Assembly (NCBI RefSeq): GCF_020805785.1 | Contig: NZ_JAJGZV010000005.1 | Location: 186,001 to 250,000 of the forward strand | Source: Flavobacterium chungbukense | GTDB taxonomy: Bacteria; Bacteroidota; Bacteroidia; Flavobacteriales; Flavobacteriaceae | Direction: 5' to 3' | Length of the DNA stretch: 64,000 nt | In this document: positions 43,530 through 53,400 of the stretch, piece by piece | Layout of the letters: the number at the start of each line of letters is the position of its first letter | How positions within the stretch are numbered: the first letter of the stretch is position 1 | Position numbers and translations under genes: made by a program | The notes under the pieces: generated by a model | The model's database searches: none | Told to the model about the DNA's origin: nothing | The model's input: the letters and a program-made list of their open reading frames with translations, nothing else

Positions 43530-44720
43530 ATGACAAGTTTGTTGGTAATTATAGTTTTAGTTTTATTAGCAGTTGCATTATGGCAATTGACCAAGATCTT
43601 TGATCTTACGCAAGTAGGAGTATCTTCGGACGATTCTCAGGTTGCATCGGATAATGACAATAACGTTCAGGGATATATTATGTTTGGCTTTTTAGCTTTC
43701 ATCTATATATTTACCATTTATGGTTTACTAAAATGGGGTAATTTAGCTCTTCATACTCCTGCTTCAGAGCATGGACTTTTGGTAGATAATTTAATGAATA
43801 TTACTTGGGTTTTGATTTTTACAGTTCAAGTTATCACTCAAGGTTTATTATACTGGTTTTCTTTTAAAAATAGAGGACACAAAGACAGAAAAGCTTTGTT
43901 TTTTGCAGATAGTAATAAATTAGAGGCGATTTGGAGTATTATTCCTTCTGTAGTTTTAGCATGTTTGATTCTTTATGGATTGTATGCTTGGAATAACATT
44001 ATGTTTGTTGATAAAGACGAAGATGTTATTGAGATTGAATTATATGCTCAGCAATTTAAATGGACTGCAAGATATGCTGGTGCTGATAATACTTTAGGAA
44101 AAGCTAACGTAAGATTAATTGAAGGTGTTAATACTTTAGGGGTAGATATGTCTGATAAAAATTCTCAAGATGATATTGTAGTTTCTGAATTACATATTCC
44201 TAAAGGTAAAAAAGTTCACTTTAAAATGCGTTCTCAAGACGTTTTACACTCAGCATATTTTCCTCACTTTAGAGCACAAATGAACTGTGTTCCAGGTATG
44301 GTTACTGAATTTGCTTTTGTTCCAACTTACACTACTGCAGAATATAGAGAGTTACCATTTATGGTAGAAAAAGTTGCACATATCAACAAACTTAGAGCTG
44401 AAAAAAGCGTTGAGCTAGTTCAGAAAGGTGGTACAGCTTTAGATCCTTACACATTTGATTACCTATTATTGTGTAATAAAATTTGTGGAGCTTCTCACTA
44501 CAATATGCAAATGAAAGTTGTTGTTGATACTCCTGAAGATTATAAAAAATGGTTAAGTGAAAAAACAACTTTAGCTCAAGATATTAAAGCGGCTGCGGCG
44601 GCTGAGAAACCAGCTGAAGGAACTGCACCAGCTACAGATAGTGCTGCAAAAGTGATCGATACTGTTAAAGCAGTTGTTGATACTGTTAAAGCAGCAGTAG
44701 CTAAAGTTGCAATGAAATAA
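43530..44720 (+). CDS. coxB: Cytochrome c oxidase subunit II (CuA subunit)
   Basis: A 396-residue subunit that accepts electrons through the binuclear copper CuA centre. Membrane segments flank a first loop (residues 4-20, 47-70, 85-110, 130-150). The CuA ligands are present: His in VLHSAYFPH, the pair CNKIC, the following His (ASHYNM) and Met. About 75 residues separate the first ligand His from the Cys pair, roughly 40 more than the classical spacing, so an insert is present in the CuA loop. A Lys/Ala-rich tail ends the protein. It directly precedes coxA. Confidence 0.94.
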   Translation: MTSLLVIIVLVLLAVALWQLTKIFDLTQVGVSSDDSQVASDNDNNVQGYIMFGFLAFIYIFTIYGLLKWGNLALHTPASEHGLLVDNLMNITWVLIFTVQVITQGLLYWFSFKNRGHKDRKALFFADSNKLEAIWSIIPSVVLACLILYGLYAWNNIMFVDKDEDVIEIELYAQQFKWTARYAGADNTLGKANVRLIEGVNTLGVDMSDKNSQDDIVVSELHIPKGKKVHFKMRSQDVLHSAYFPHFRAQMNCVPGMVTEFAFVPTYTTAEYRELPFMVEKVAHINKLRAEKSVELVQKGGTALDPYTFDYLLLCNKICGASHYNMQMKVVVDTPEDYKKWLSEKTTLAQDIKAAAAAEKPAEGTAPATDSAAKVIDTVKAVVDTVKAAVAKVAMK

Positions 44721-44750
44721 TATTATTTAGAAAATTTAAAGTACACATAT

Positions 44751-46553
44751 ATGTCAGCAGAAGCGCACGATCACGATCACGGACACGATCACGAGCACGA
44801 ACATCATCATAAAGATACGTTCATTACTAAATATATTTTTAGTATTGATCATAAAATGATTGCTAAGCAATACTTGATTACTGGTATTATTATGGGGATT
44901 ATTGGTATCGCAATGTCCTTGCTTTTCAGAATGCAATTAGCGTGGCCAGAAGAGTCTTTTAAGATATTTAATGTTTTATTAGGAGATAAATTTGCACCTG
45001 ATGGTGTAATGGCAAATGATATTTATTTAGCTTTAGTTACAATTCACGGTACCATCATGGTATTCTTTGTACTGACGGCAGGTTTGAGTGGAACTTTTAG
45101 TAATTTACTTATTCCACTTCAAATTGGAGCACGAGATATGGCTTCAGGATTTATGAATATGATTTCATACTGGTTGTTTTTCTTATCAGCAGTTATCATG
45201 TTATGTTCTTTATTTGTTGAATCAGGACCAGCATCTGCAGGATGGACTATTTACCCTCCTTTAAGTGCATTGCCACAAGCAATTCCAGGATCTGGAACAG
45301 GTATGACTTTATGGTTAGTTTCAATGGCTATTTTCATCGCATCTTCTTTGATGGGATCTTTAAATTACATTGTTACAGTAATTAATTTAAGAACAAAAGG
45401 AATGTCTATGACTAGACTTCCGCTTACAATTTGGACATTCTTCGTAACAGCTATTATTGGTGTTATTTCGTTTCCAGTTTTATTGTCTGCAGCTTTATTA
45501 TTAATTTTTGATAGAAGTTTTGGTACTTCATTCTTCTTATCTGATATCTATATTGCAGGAGAGGTTTTACATTACCAAGGAGGATCTCCAGTATTATTTG
45601 AACACTTATTCTGGTTCTTAGGTCACCCAGAGGTTTATATTGTAATCTTACCAGCGATGGGACTTGTTTCTGAAATTATGGCGACGAATGCTCGTAAACC
45701 AATTTTCGGATATAGAGCGATGATTATGTCAGTTCTTGCAATTGCATTCTTGTCAACTATTGTATGGGGACACCATATGTTTATTTCAGGTATGAATCCA
45801 TTCTTAGGATCTGTATTTACTTTTACTACTTTATTGATTGCAATTCCATCTGCTGTTAAAGCGTTCAACTGGATTACAACTTTATGGAAAGGTAACTTAC
45901 AATTTAACCCTGCAATGTTGTTTTCTATTGGTATGGTTTCTACTTTCATTACTGGAGGTTTAACAGGTATCATCTTAGGAGATAGCACATTAGATATTAA
46001 CGTTCACGATACTTACTTCGTAATTGCTCACTTTCACTTAGTAATGGGTATTTCTGCACTTTATGGAATGTTTGCTGGTATTTACCACTGGTTCCCTAAA
46101 ATGTACGGAAGAATGTTAAATAAAAATCTAGGTTATATCCACTTCTGGGTAACAGCAGTTTGTGCTTATGGAGTTTTCTTCCCAATGCACTTTATTGGAT
46201 TAGCTGGTTTGCCAAGACGTTACTATACAAACACAAACTTCCCATTATTTGATGATTTACAAAACGTGAATGTTTTGATTACAACATTCGCTCTTGTGGG
46301 AGGTGCGTTCCAACTAGTATTCTTATACAATTTCTTTAGTAGTATTTTCTACGGTAAAAAAGCAATTCAAAATCCATGGAAATCAACAACTTTGGAGTGG
46401 ACTACTCCAGTTGAACATATCCACGGAAACTGGCCAGGAGAAATTCCTCATGTATACCGTTGGCCGTATGACTACAGTAACCCAAATCATGATGTAGATT
46501 TTGTTCCTCAGAATGTACCAATGAAAGAAGGTGAAGAGGTTTTACACCACTAA
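44751..46553 (+). CDS. coxA: Cytochrome c oxidase subunit I (aa3-type)
   Basis: The 600-residue catalytic subunit with haem a, haem a3 and CuB, with about twelve membrane segments. It has the CuB/His-Tyr motif in FWFLGHPEVYIVILP, GHHMFISGMNP, and the haem ligands in DTYFVIAHFHLVMG. The first 20 residues are a His/Asp/Glu-rich tail (HDHDHGHDHEHEHHH), echoing the His-rich loop of ActF. Subunits III and IV are not in this window. A strong terminator follows directly, so this is the last gene of the act-cox operon. Confidence 0.97.
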   Translation: MSAEAHDHDHGHDHEHEHHHKDTFITKYIFSIDHKMIAKQYLITGIIMGIIGIAMSLLFRMQLAWPEESFKIFNVLLGDKFAPDGVMANDIYLALVTIHGTIMVFFVLTAGLSGTFSNLLIPLQIGARDMASGFMNMISYWLFFLSAVIMLCSLFVESGPASAGWTIYPPLSALPQAIPGSGTGMTLWLVSMAIFIASSLMGSLNYIVTVINLRTKGMSMTRLPLTIWTFFVTAIIGVISFPVLLSAALLLIFDRSFGTSFFLSDIYIAGEVLHYQGGSPVLFEHLFWFLGHPEVYIVILPAMGLVSEIMATNARKPIFGYRAMIMSVLAIAFLSTIVWGHHMFISGMNPFLGSVFTFTTLLIAIPSAVKAFNWITTLWKGNLQFNPAMLFSIGMVSTFITGGLTGIILGDSTLDINVHDTYFVIAHFHLVMGISALYGMFAGIYHWFPKMYGRMLNKNLGYIHFWVTAVCAYGVFFPMHFIGLAGLPRRYYTNTNFPLFDDLQNVNVLITTFALVGGAFQLVFLYNFFSSIFYGKKAIQNPWKSTTLEWTTPVEHIHGNWPGEIPHVYRWPYDYSNPNHDVDFVPQNVPMKEGEEVLHH

Positions 46554-46560
46554 AATATTT

Positions 46561-46590
46561 AAAAGGCTGTCATTTTTGACAGCCTTTTTT
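46561..46590 (+). terminator. Terminator of the act-cox operon
   Basis: Stem AAGGCTGTCA / TGACAGCCTT with T loop and T-tract, 7 bp after the coxA stop. Confidence 0.92.
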
Positions 46591-46647
46591 GTTTAGTTAA
46601 AATTTTAATCGTTCAGTTTTACTGTTTTAGAAACTAATTACTTTCTA

Positions 46648-46655
46648 TATCTTTG
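46648..46655 (+). promoter_or_regulatory. ruvB -7 box, immediately before the start codon
   Basis: TATCTTTG at 46648-46655 is followed after only four bases by the ATG of ruvB at 46660. This would give a leaderless or nearly leaderless mRNA. No exact -33 TTG is seen at the usual distance. Confidence 0.5.
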
Positions 46656-46659
46656 TAAG

Positions 46660-47682
46660 ATGAATGAAAATCTAGATCCTACTACAAAAGGCTATAATTC
46701 TGAAGAATTAGATCTTGAGAAAAAACTGCGTCCGCTATCATTTGATGATTTTGCTGGGCAAGATCAAGTTTTGGAAAACTTAAAAGTATTTGTTGCTGCT
46801 GCTAATCAAAGAGGTGAGGCACTCGATCATGCTTTATTTCATGGACCTCCAGGTTTAGGAAAAACTACTTTGGCAAATATTCTTGCTAACGAATTAGAAG
46901 TAGGTATAAAAATTACTTCGGGTCCTGTTTTAGATAAGCCTGGAGATCTAGCCGGTTTATTAACTAATTTGGATGAGAGAGATGTTTTGTTCATTGATGA
47001 AATTCATCGCCTAAGTCCAGTTGTGGAAGAATATCTCTATTCAGCGATGGAGGATTTCAAAATTGATATTATGATTGAATCTGGTCCAAACGCGAGAACA
47101 GTTCAAATCAATTTAAATCCATTTACCTTGATAGGCGCAACGACTAGATCAGGGTTATTAACGGCGCCGATGCGTGCACGTTTTGGAATTTCATCTCGAT
47201 TACAATATTACACTACTGAACTTCTGACAACTATTGTTGAAAGAAGTGCTTCTATATTAAAAATGCCGATAGCGCTTGATGCTGCAATTGAAATTGCTGG
47301 AAGAAGTAGAGGTACACCTCGTATAGCGAATGCTTTACTTCGTAGGGTTCGTGATTTTGCACAGATAAAAGGAAATGGTACAATCGATTTAGAGATTGCT
47401 CGCTATGCTTTGAAAGCATTAAATGTGGATGCACATGGACTTGATGAGATGGACAATAAAATTTTATTAACCATTATAAATAAATTTAAGGGTGGTCCGG
47501 TTGGACTTTCTACTTTGGCAACCGCAGTATCTGAAAGCAGTGAAACTATTGAAGAAGTATATGAACCGTTTTTAATTCAAGAAGGTTTTATTATGCGTAC
47601 ACCTCGTGGAAGAGAAGTTACAGATAAAGCATATAAACATTTAGGCAAAATAAACACAAACATTCAGGGCGGTTTATTTTAA
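46660..47682 (+). CDS. ruvB: Holliday junction DNA helicase RuvB
   Basis: The hexameric AAA+ motor that drives branch migration at Holliday junctions with RuvA. The 340-residue product has the Walker A motif GPPGLGKTT, Walker B with sensor FIDEIHRLS, the GATTRSGLL segment and the C-terminal winged-helix domain (EPFLIQEGFIMRTPRGR). RuvA and RuvC are not here. It is the first of a close-packed trio with a cytochrome P450 and queG. Confidence 0.97.
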   Translation: MNENLDPTTKGYNSEELDLEKKLRPLSFDDFAGQDQVLENLKVFVAAANQRGEALDHALFHGPPGLGKTTLANILANELEVGIKITSGPVLDKPGDLAGLLTNLDERDVLFIDEIHRLSPVVEEYLYSAMEDFKIDIMIESGPNARTVQINLNPFTLIGATTRSGLLTAPMRARFGISSRLQYYTTELLTTIVERSASILKMPIALDAAIEIAGRSRGTPRIANALLRRVRDFAQIKGNGTIDLEIARYALKALNVDAHGLDEMDNKILLTIINKFKGGPVGLSTLATAVSESSETIEEVYEPFLIQEGFIMRTPRGREVTDKAYKHLGKINTNIQGGLF

Positions 47683-47694
47683 TTGGAGTGACTT

Positions 47695-49041
47695 ATGTCT
47701 GTTAAAAGAAAATATAATTATCCGCCTAAATTGTCTATTCTTAGATTTTTTTTAGACGCTGAGGCAGTTCGTAGAAATCCGATTCCGTACCATAAAATTT
47801 ACTTTGAACGTTTTGGAGATTCTTTTTCAATAAGAATTGGCAAGACTCAGCACATTATCTTATCTAGAGATAATGAAGTGGCTCAATATATATTGCAGAA
47901 GAATCACAAAAACTATCATAAATCTAAATTTCAATCGGTCTATCTATCAAAGTATTTAGGGAAAGGACTTTTAACAGTTGATGGCGATTTTTGGTTAAAA
48001 CAGAGAAGACTTATTCAGCCAGCTTTTCATAAACAAAAAATGAATCAATTGGTTGATAATATGAAGTTGACAATTGTCGGTGAGTTAGATGATATTTCAA
48101 TCAATAATGAAATTGATCTTTTTCCTGTAATGAGCGAATTAGCATTTAATGTTGTGGCTAAATCACTGTTTCAGTTTTCAATTGTGGAAGAAAAATTAAA
48201 CCGAATTAAATACATAATTGAAGCAGTTCAAAACTTTTTAATTAAAGAAATTAGACTTCCACATAAAGCATGGTGGTTTTCAATTAGCGGTCAGGTAAAT
48301 AAGCATCTTCAACTTGCTGAAGAGAATAATCTAATTATTAGAGAAATTATTGAACAACGTATTGAGGCAAAAGATGAGATTAACGATTTGCTTAATATGC
48401 TTTTGGAAACTCGTTACGAAGATACCGGTGAAGGTATGTCTGTTGAGCAGCTCATTGATGAAATAAAAATTCTTTTTATCGCTGGTCATGAAACTACTGC
48501 AAATGCTTTAACATTTACATTGCATTTATTAGGGAATCATCCTAATGTACAGCAAAAGGTGTTTGATGAGATTGTTCAAATAGAATCAGAAACTGATGAT
48601 GTGGTGGAACAGCTTCAAAAAATGACTTATACTAATGCGGTTTTAAATGAATCAATGCGTTTGTATCCGCCGGCTTGGATTACAGATCGACAAAATGTTG
48701 AAGATGATAGTTTGGGAAAGTTTAACATCAAAAAAGGAACTTTAATTGGTGTTTCTTTTTATGAATTACACCGTAATGAGAAATACTGGAAAAATCCAAA
48801 TGATTTTATTCCAGAGCGTTTTTTGGGAGAACAAAAAAAGTATTCCATGCAATATTTTTATCCATTTGGGGCAGGACCTAGAATGTGTATTGGCGCAGGT
48901 TTTGCTATATATGAAATGTGTCTTGCTATTTCTCACATTATTAAAAAATATAAAATTACATCATCGAAATCCGATGTTAATTTTAATCCGCTAATTACCT
49001 TAAAACCCGTTGATATTAAAGTTGTATTTTCTGAAAGATAA
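47695..49041 (+). CDS. Cytochrome P450
   Basis: A 448-residue haem-thiolate monooxygenase. The I-helix oxygen-binding motif (AGHETTANAL), the K-helix ExxR (NESMRLYPPAW) and the haem-binding loop with its cysteine (FGAGPRMCIGAGFA) are all intact, so the enzyme should be active. No redox partner is adjacent. It starts 12 bp after ruvB and its stop overlaps the queG start (TAATG), so the three are probably co-transcribed. The substrate is unknown; linear or fatty-acid-like substrates are possible for related bacterial P450s, but this is a guess. Confidence 0.92.
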   Translation: MSVKRKYNYPPKLSILRFFLDAEAVRRNPIPYHKIYFERFGDSFSIRIGKTQHIILSRDNEVAQYILQKNHKNYHKSKFQSVYLSKYLGKGLLTVDGDFWLKQRRLIQPAFHKQKMNQLVDNMKLTIVGELDDISINNEIDLFPVMSELAFNVVAKSLFQFSIVEEKLNRIKYIIEAVQNFLIKEIRLPHKAWWFSISGQVNKHLQLAEENNLIIREIIEQRIEAKDEINDLLNMLLETRYEDTGEGMSVEQLIDEIKILFIAGHETTANALTFTLHLLGNHPNVQQKVFDEIVQIESETDDVVEQLQKMTYTNAVLNESMRLYPPAWITDRQNVEDDSLGKFNIKKGTLIGVSFYELHRNEKYWKNPNDFIPERFLGEQKKYSMQYFYPFGAGPRMCIGAGFAIYEMCLAISHIIKKYKITSSKSDVNFNPLITLKPVDIKVVFSER

Positions 49042-49964
49042 TGATCAATTCTAAAGAAAAATATTCGAAATTTATTAAAGAGGAAGCCAAAAGGCTTGGT
49101 TTTCTATCTTGTGGAATATCAAAGGCAGGATTTTTGGAAAAAGAAGCGCCAAGACTTGAAAACTGGTTGAAAAATAATCGTAATGGACAAATGGCATATA
49201 TGGAAAACCATTTTGATAAACGATTAGATCCGACATTATTAGTAGATGATGGAAAAAGTGTAGTGTCGCTTTTGTTGAATTATTTTCCTGAAGTTTCTCA
49301 AAATGAAGAGAGTTTTAAAATATCAAAGTATGCCTATGGGCAGGATTATCATTTTGTTATTAAAGATAAATTAAAAGAATTTTTACATTCTATTCAAGAA
49401 AATATTGGAGATGTTTCTGGTCGTGCTTTTGTTGATTCAGCGCCAGTTTTAGATAAGGCTTGGGCAGCAAAAAGTGGTTTGGGATGGATAGGGAAAAACA
49501 GTAATTTAATTACTCAAAAAGTGGGCTCTTTTTACTTCATTGCAGAGTTAATTATAGATTTAGACTTAGAATATGATCACGCCGTTACTGACCATTGCGG
49601 CTCTTGTACTGCTTGTATAGATGCTTGTCCAACTCAAGCAATTGTGGCACCTTACATTGTGGATGGCAGTAAATGCATCTCTTATTACACAATAGAATTA
49701 AAAGAAAATCTACCTTATGAAATGAAAGGGAAATTTGATGAATGGATGTTTGGCTGTGATACTTGTCAAGATGTTTGTCCATGGAACAGATTTTCTAAAC
49801 CTCACTCAGAACCGTTGTTTAATCCAAATCCTGAATTGTTATCTTTTAGCAAAAAAGATTGGATAGAAATTACAGAAGAAACCTTTAAAATTGTTTTTAA
49901 AAACTCCCCAATTAAAAGAACAAAATTTGACGGATTAAAACGTAATATCAAATTTTTGGAATAA
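49041..49964 (+). CDS. queG: Epoxyqueuosine reductase QueG
   Basis: A cobalamin-dependent enzyme that reduces epoxyqueuosine to queuosine in tRNA, the last step of Q biosynthesis. The 307-residue product has two 4Fe-4S motifs: CGSCTACIDACPTQAI near residue 190, then CDTCQDVCPWN. The N-terminal EAKRLGFLSCGISKA and ARLENWL match the family. It overlaps the P450 gene by one base. With the YhhQ-type transporter at 3.8 kb it points to queuosine synthesis or salvage. Confidence 0.95.
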   Translation: MINSKEKYSKFIKEEAKRLGFLSCGISKAGFLEKEAPRLENWLKNNRNGQMAYMENHFDKRLDPTLLVDDGKSVVSLLLNYFPEVSQNEESFKISKYAYGQDYHFVIKDKLKEFLHSIQENIGDVSGRAFVDSAPVLDKAWAAKSGLGWIGKNSNLITQKVGSFYFIAELIIDLDLEYDHAVTDHCGSCTACIDACPTQAIVAPYIVDGSKCISYYTIELKENLPYEMKGKFDEWMFGCDTCQDVCPWNRFSKPHSEPLFNPNPELLSFSKKDWIEITEETFKIVFKNSPIKRTKFDGLKRNIKFLE

Positions 49965-50475
49965 TATCTCTTACTTTTTTGTATACAACTTATTGATTTT
50001 TAGATATTTGTATTTTTTATTGTGAGTTTAAACTTATTTTTAATTTTGCTTATTATTGAGTATTTGTCAATAAATACTCTCAAAATTAAATTTATTCATA
50101 ATTCTTTAAGAATTTGCGACCTCTTCATTATCAAATAATTATATTTTTTTGTTACAAATGACACTGAACATTTGTTAAATACTGCTTTTCGACGAGTTTC
50201 TTTACCGTTTATCGACTATTGTATTTGATACTTCATGATTTATTTACTTTCGTCCCTCCAAAACTACATTTTATAAACTTAAAACACGATTTTGTGTATT
50301 GAACCTATCATGACTATGGTCCAAACGCTACAATGTTCATTTAGAGATCATTCCAAGGTCTTTAATGATTTTTCGAAATCCAATTATTTTTATTTTTCGT
50401 ATTTCATCTATACGCTAAAAATGATCATCCATTTTTTAGTGTATTGTTTTTCTGTTCCACAAACTCAAGTTGTCT
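49965..50475. promoter_or_regulatory. 511-bp gene-free region: leader and promoters of the giant gene
   Basis: No credible gene is seen here. Two promoter candidates occur: TTG-N18-TAATTTTG (50020-50048) and TTG-N17-TACTTTCG (50225-50252, one mismatch). A perfect 8-bp inverted repeat GAGTATTT-GTCAAT-AAATACTC (50058-50079) sits where transcription from the first would start. Transcripts from it would have a leader of about 420 nt. Confidence 0.55.
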
Positions 50476-53400
50476 ATGCGTAACTTTACTTTTAAAAAGT
50501 TTAATTTATTTAAACTATTTTTTCTTATTTTCTTATTTTTTATCACGGCTCAAACTAGAGCTCAATTTCCTTATTCACAATCATTTAAAAATTCTACAGC
50601 TCCAGGTGTTTTGTTTGGAGGTGAGCCTGTAGCTTTTTTAACTGGCGGAGCTGGTCTTAGAGATGGTTATAACGATGCAAATGGTTCTGGATATTTGCGA
50701 TTAACAAATAGACAAGGTAGCCAGAAAGGAATTGTTTATTCAGATATGTACTCATTTCCATCTGCTTATGGAATGACTATTACATTTGAATACTACACTC
50801 ATAGTGGAAACGGTGCTGATGGTATCGCTTTTATTTTATTTGATGCAACGGCTTCTCCTGTTGCTGCAGGTGCTTTTGGAGGTTCCTTAGGTTATGCGCA
50901 ACGAAATTCAGAAACTGGTTTTTCTAAAGGTTATCTTGGTATTGGAATTGACGAATATGGAAATTTTTCTGCCAATAATGAAGGAAAAAGTGGTGGAGCA
51001 CCAGGCGGTGTTTTGCCTAGTAATGTTACTTTGAGAGGTGCTGGAACAGGAACATCGGGATATCCGCACTTGATTTCGGTGAAAACAACAGATTTAGCAA
51101 GTTCTTTTAATGTTGCAGGTGGGGATAGAGGTGCTACTGACAATTCGAAATCTGGTTTTAGAAAAATGGAAGTTGTTTTAAAACCGCGAGCAGATGGTGG
51201 TTTTTTTATTGATGTTTACTTAACTCATGGTAGTGTAAGAGAGTTAATAATTAATAATTATGAATATAAAACTCTTGCACCATCTAATTTGAAATTTGCA
51301 ATTTCTTCTTCTACAGGAGGATCTAACAATTTTCATGAAATCCGTAATTTAAATATTACAGTTGATAAATCAACGCTTTTAACTCCAGTGGCTAATTCAG
51401 ATACTTTCACAGGCTGTATCGGGTTACCGGCAACTTCTGGGGATATTACAGCAAATGATAATGGATCAGTAAATACTTTAGGGACAATCAATAAATCTAC
51501 GGTTGACTTAGATCCTTCGGTGACAGGAATTCAAACTTCTAAGACAGTTGCTGATAAAGGGACATTTACCTATAATTCATCAACTGGAGCTGTAACTTTT
51601 ACCCCGCTAAACAATAGTGTTGTTGGTCCAGTTCAAATCAACTATACTTTTAATGATACTTATGACAAAACTTCTAATTCTTCAACGATAACATATAATA
51701 CATATACTGCTATTGCTAATAATACGATTACGGCACCTTCAACAAGTTCTTTTTGTACGGCACCGAATGATCCAGGTATTATAACAGGTTCTACCGCTAC
51801 TGGAGGAGGTTCTGGATTAACTTACCAATGGGAAAGCAGTATAAACAATATAGATTTTAATCCTATTGTAGGAGCTACAAGTGCAAGTTATGATCCGCCA
51901 AGTACAAGTACAACTGCTTATTATAGAAGGGTAGTTTCTTCTACAACTTGTAAAGACGTTAGTAATACAGTTTCTATTGTTTTTGGACAGGCTAGTACTC
52001 CAACTGCAACGGCGGCAACCGCAATAACATGTAATAGCTTTACAGCAAATTGGAACGCTGTTGCCAATGCGACTTCTTATGGATTAGCGGTTTCTAGAAA
52101 TTCAAATTTTAATACTCCTGAAGGAGATTTAGATGGAAGAAATCTTAATTCATCATCTACTTCTTTTAATGTTACTGGTTTAATTTCAGGTCAAACTTAT
52201 TATTTTAGAGTTTTATCTTATAATTCATGTGGAGCTGGGCCAACAGCTTCTAACGTAATTACGGTAACTGTAGGAAATGGATCAGTAGCTGGGACAATAT
52301 CTGCAGCACAAACAATTTGTTCAGGAACTGCTCCACAAGATTTGACATTAACGGGTTACACAGGAACTATTCAGTGGCAGTCATCTGCAAATAATAGTAC
52401 ATTTAATGATATTATTGGAGCTACAAATGCTGTTTTAACAAGTGCTCAAATGGGAACGCTTACTGCAAATACATATTATAGAGCAGTTGTAAAAAGTGGC
52501 TTATGTACGGCAGCAAATTCAGCGTCAGTTTTAATTACAATAAGCCCAGTTCCAAGTTTGGGAACGATATCCCAAGCTGCGATAACTTGTGAAGGCGCTC
52601 CAGCGAGAATAAATTTGAAAGGATTATTGCCAAGCACCACATCTACAATTGCTTATTCTATCGATGGAGTTGCACAAACACCTGTTACTGGTGTAGCCGC
52701 AGATGGGTCTGGTAATGGCTTTTTTGAAACTGGGGTTTTAACAGCGGTAAATAATGGTAAGACATTAAGAGTAACAACTGTTACTACAACAAACGCTACA
52801 CCAAGTTGTACCAGTACTGTTAATAGAGATGTTACATTAAGTATAAACGCATCTTCAGTTGGAGGAACAATCGCATCAGTTGCTGCAATTTGTTCAGGAA
52901 CTTCGCCTGCTAATTTAGTATTGAGTGGCAATAATGGTTCAGTTATAAGATGGCAAAAATCAACAGATTCAGGTTTTTCAACTCGAACTGATATTAATAT
53001 AACTTCAACAACATTAACAAGCGCTAATATTGGAAACTTAACAGCAAGCACTTACTTTAGAGCAATTGTTCAGAATGGAGATTGCGCTGCTGTTTTTTCA
53101 GATGCTGTTTTGGTAACTGTAAATGCATTGCCAGCGGTACTTTCTTTAACAGGTAGCACTATCTGCGTTTTACCTGGTGGAAATGGAACGATTGCATCTT
53201 CAACTTCAGCAAGTGGAATAAGTTATCAATTGTATAATTCAAGTAATACAGCAGTTCAATCTGCAAAATCAGGTAACGGATCAGCTTTAACGTGGACAAG
53301 TCTTGTTGCAGGAAATGGTTATTATGTAATTGGAAGAAATACTACAACTTCTTGCACATCTACAAGTGGTACAGTAAATGTAGCTACCAATCCAAATCCT

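Noticed and set aside
50292..50483. 63-residue frame in the leader of the giant gene
   Set aside because: Aromatic- and Ser-rich composition typical of random AT-rich DNA, no initiation context or family resemblance.
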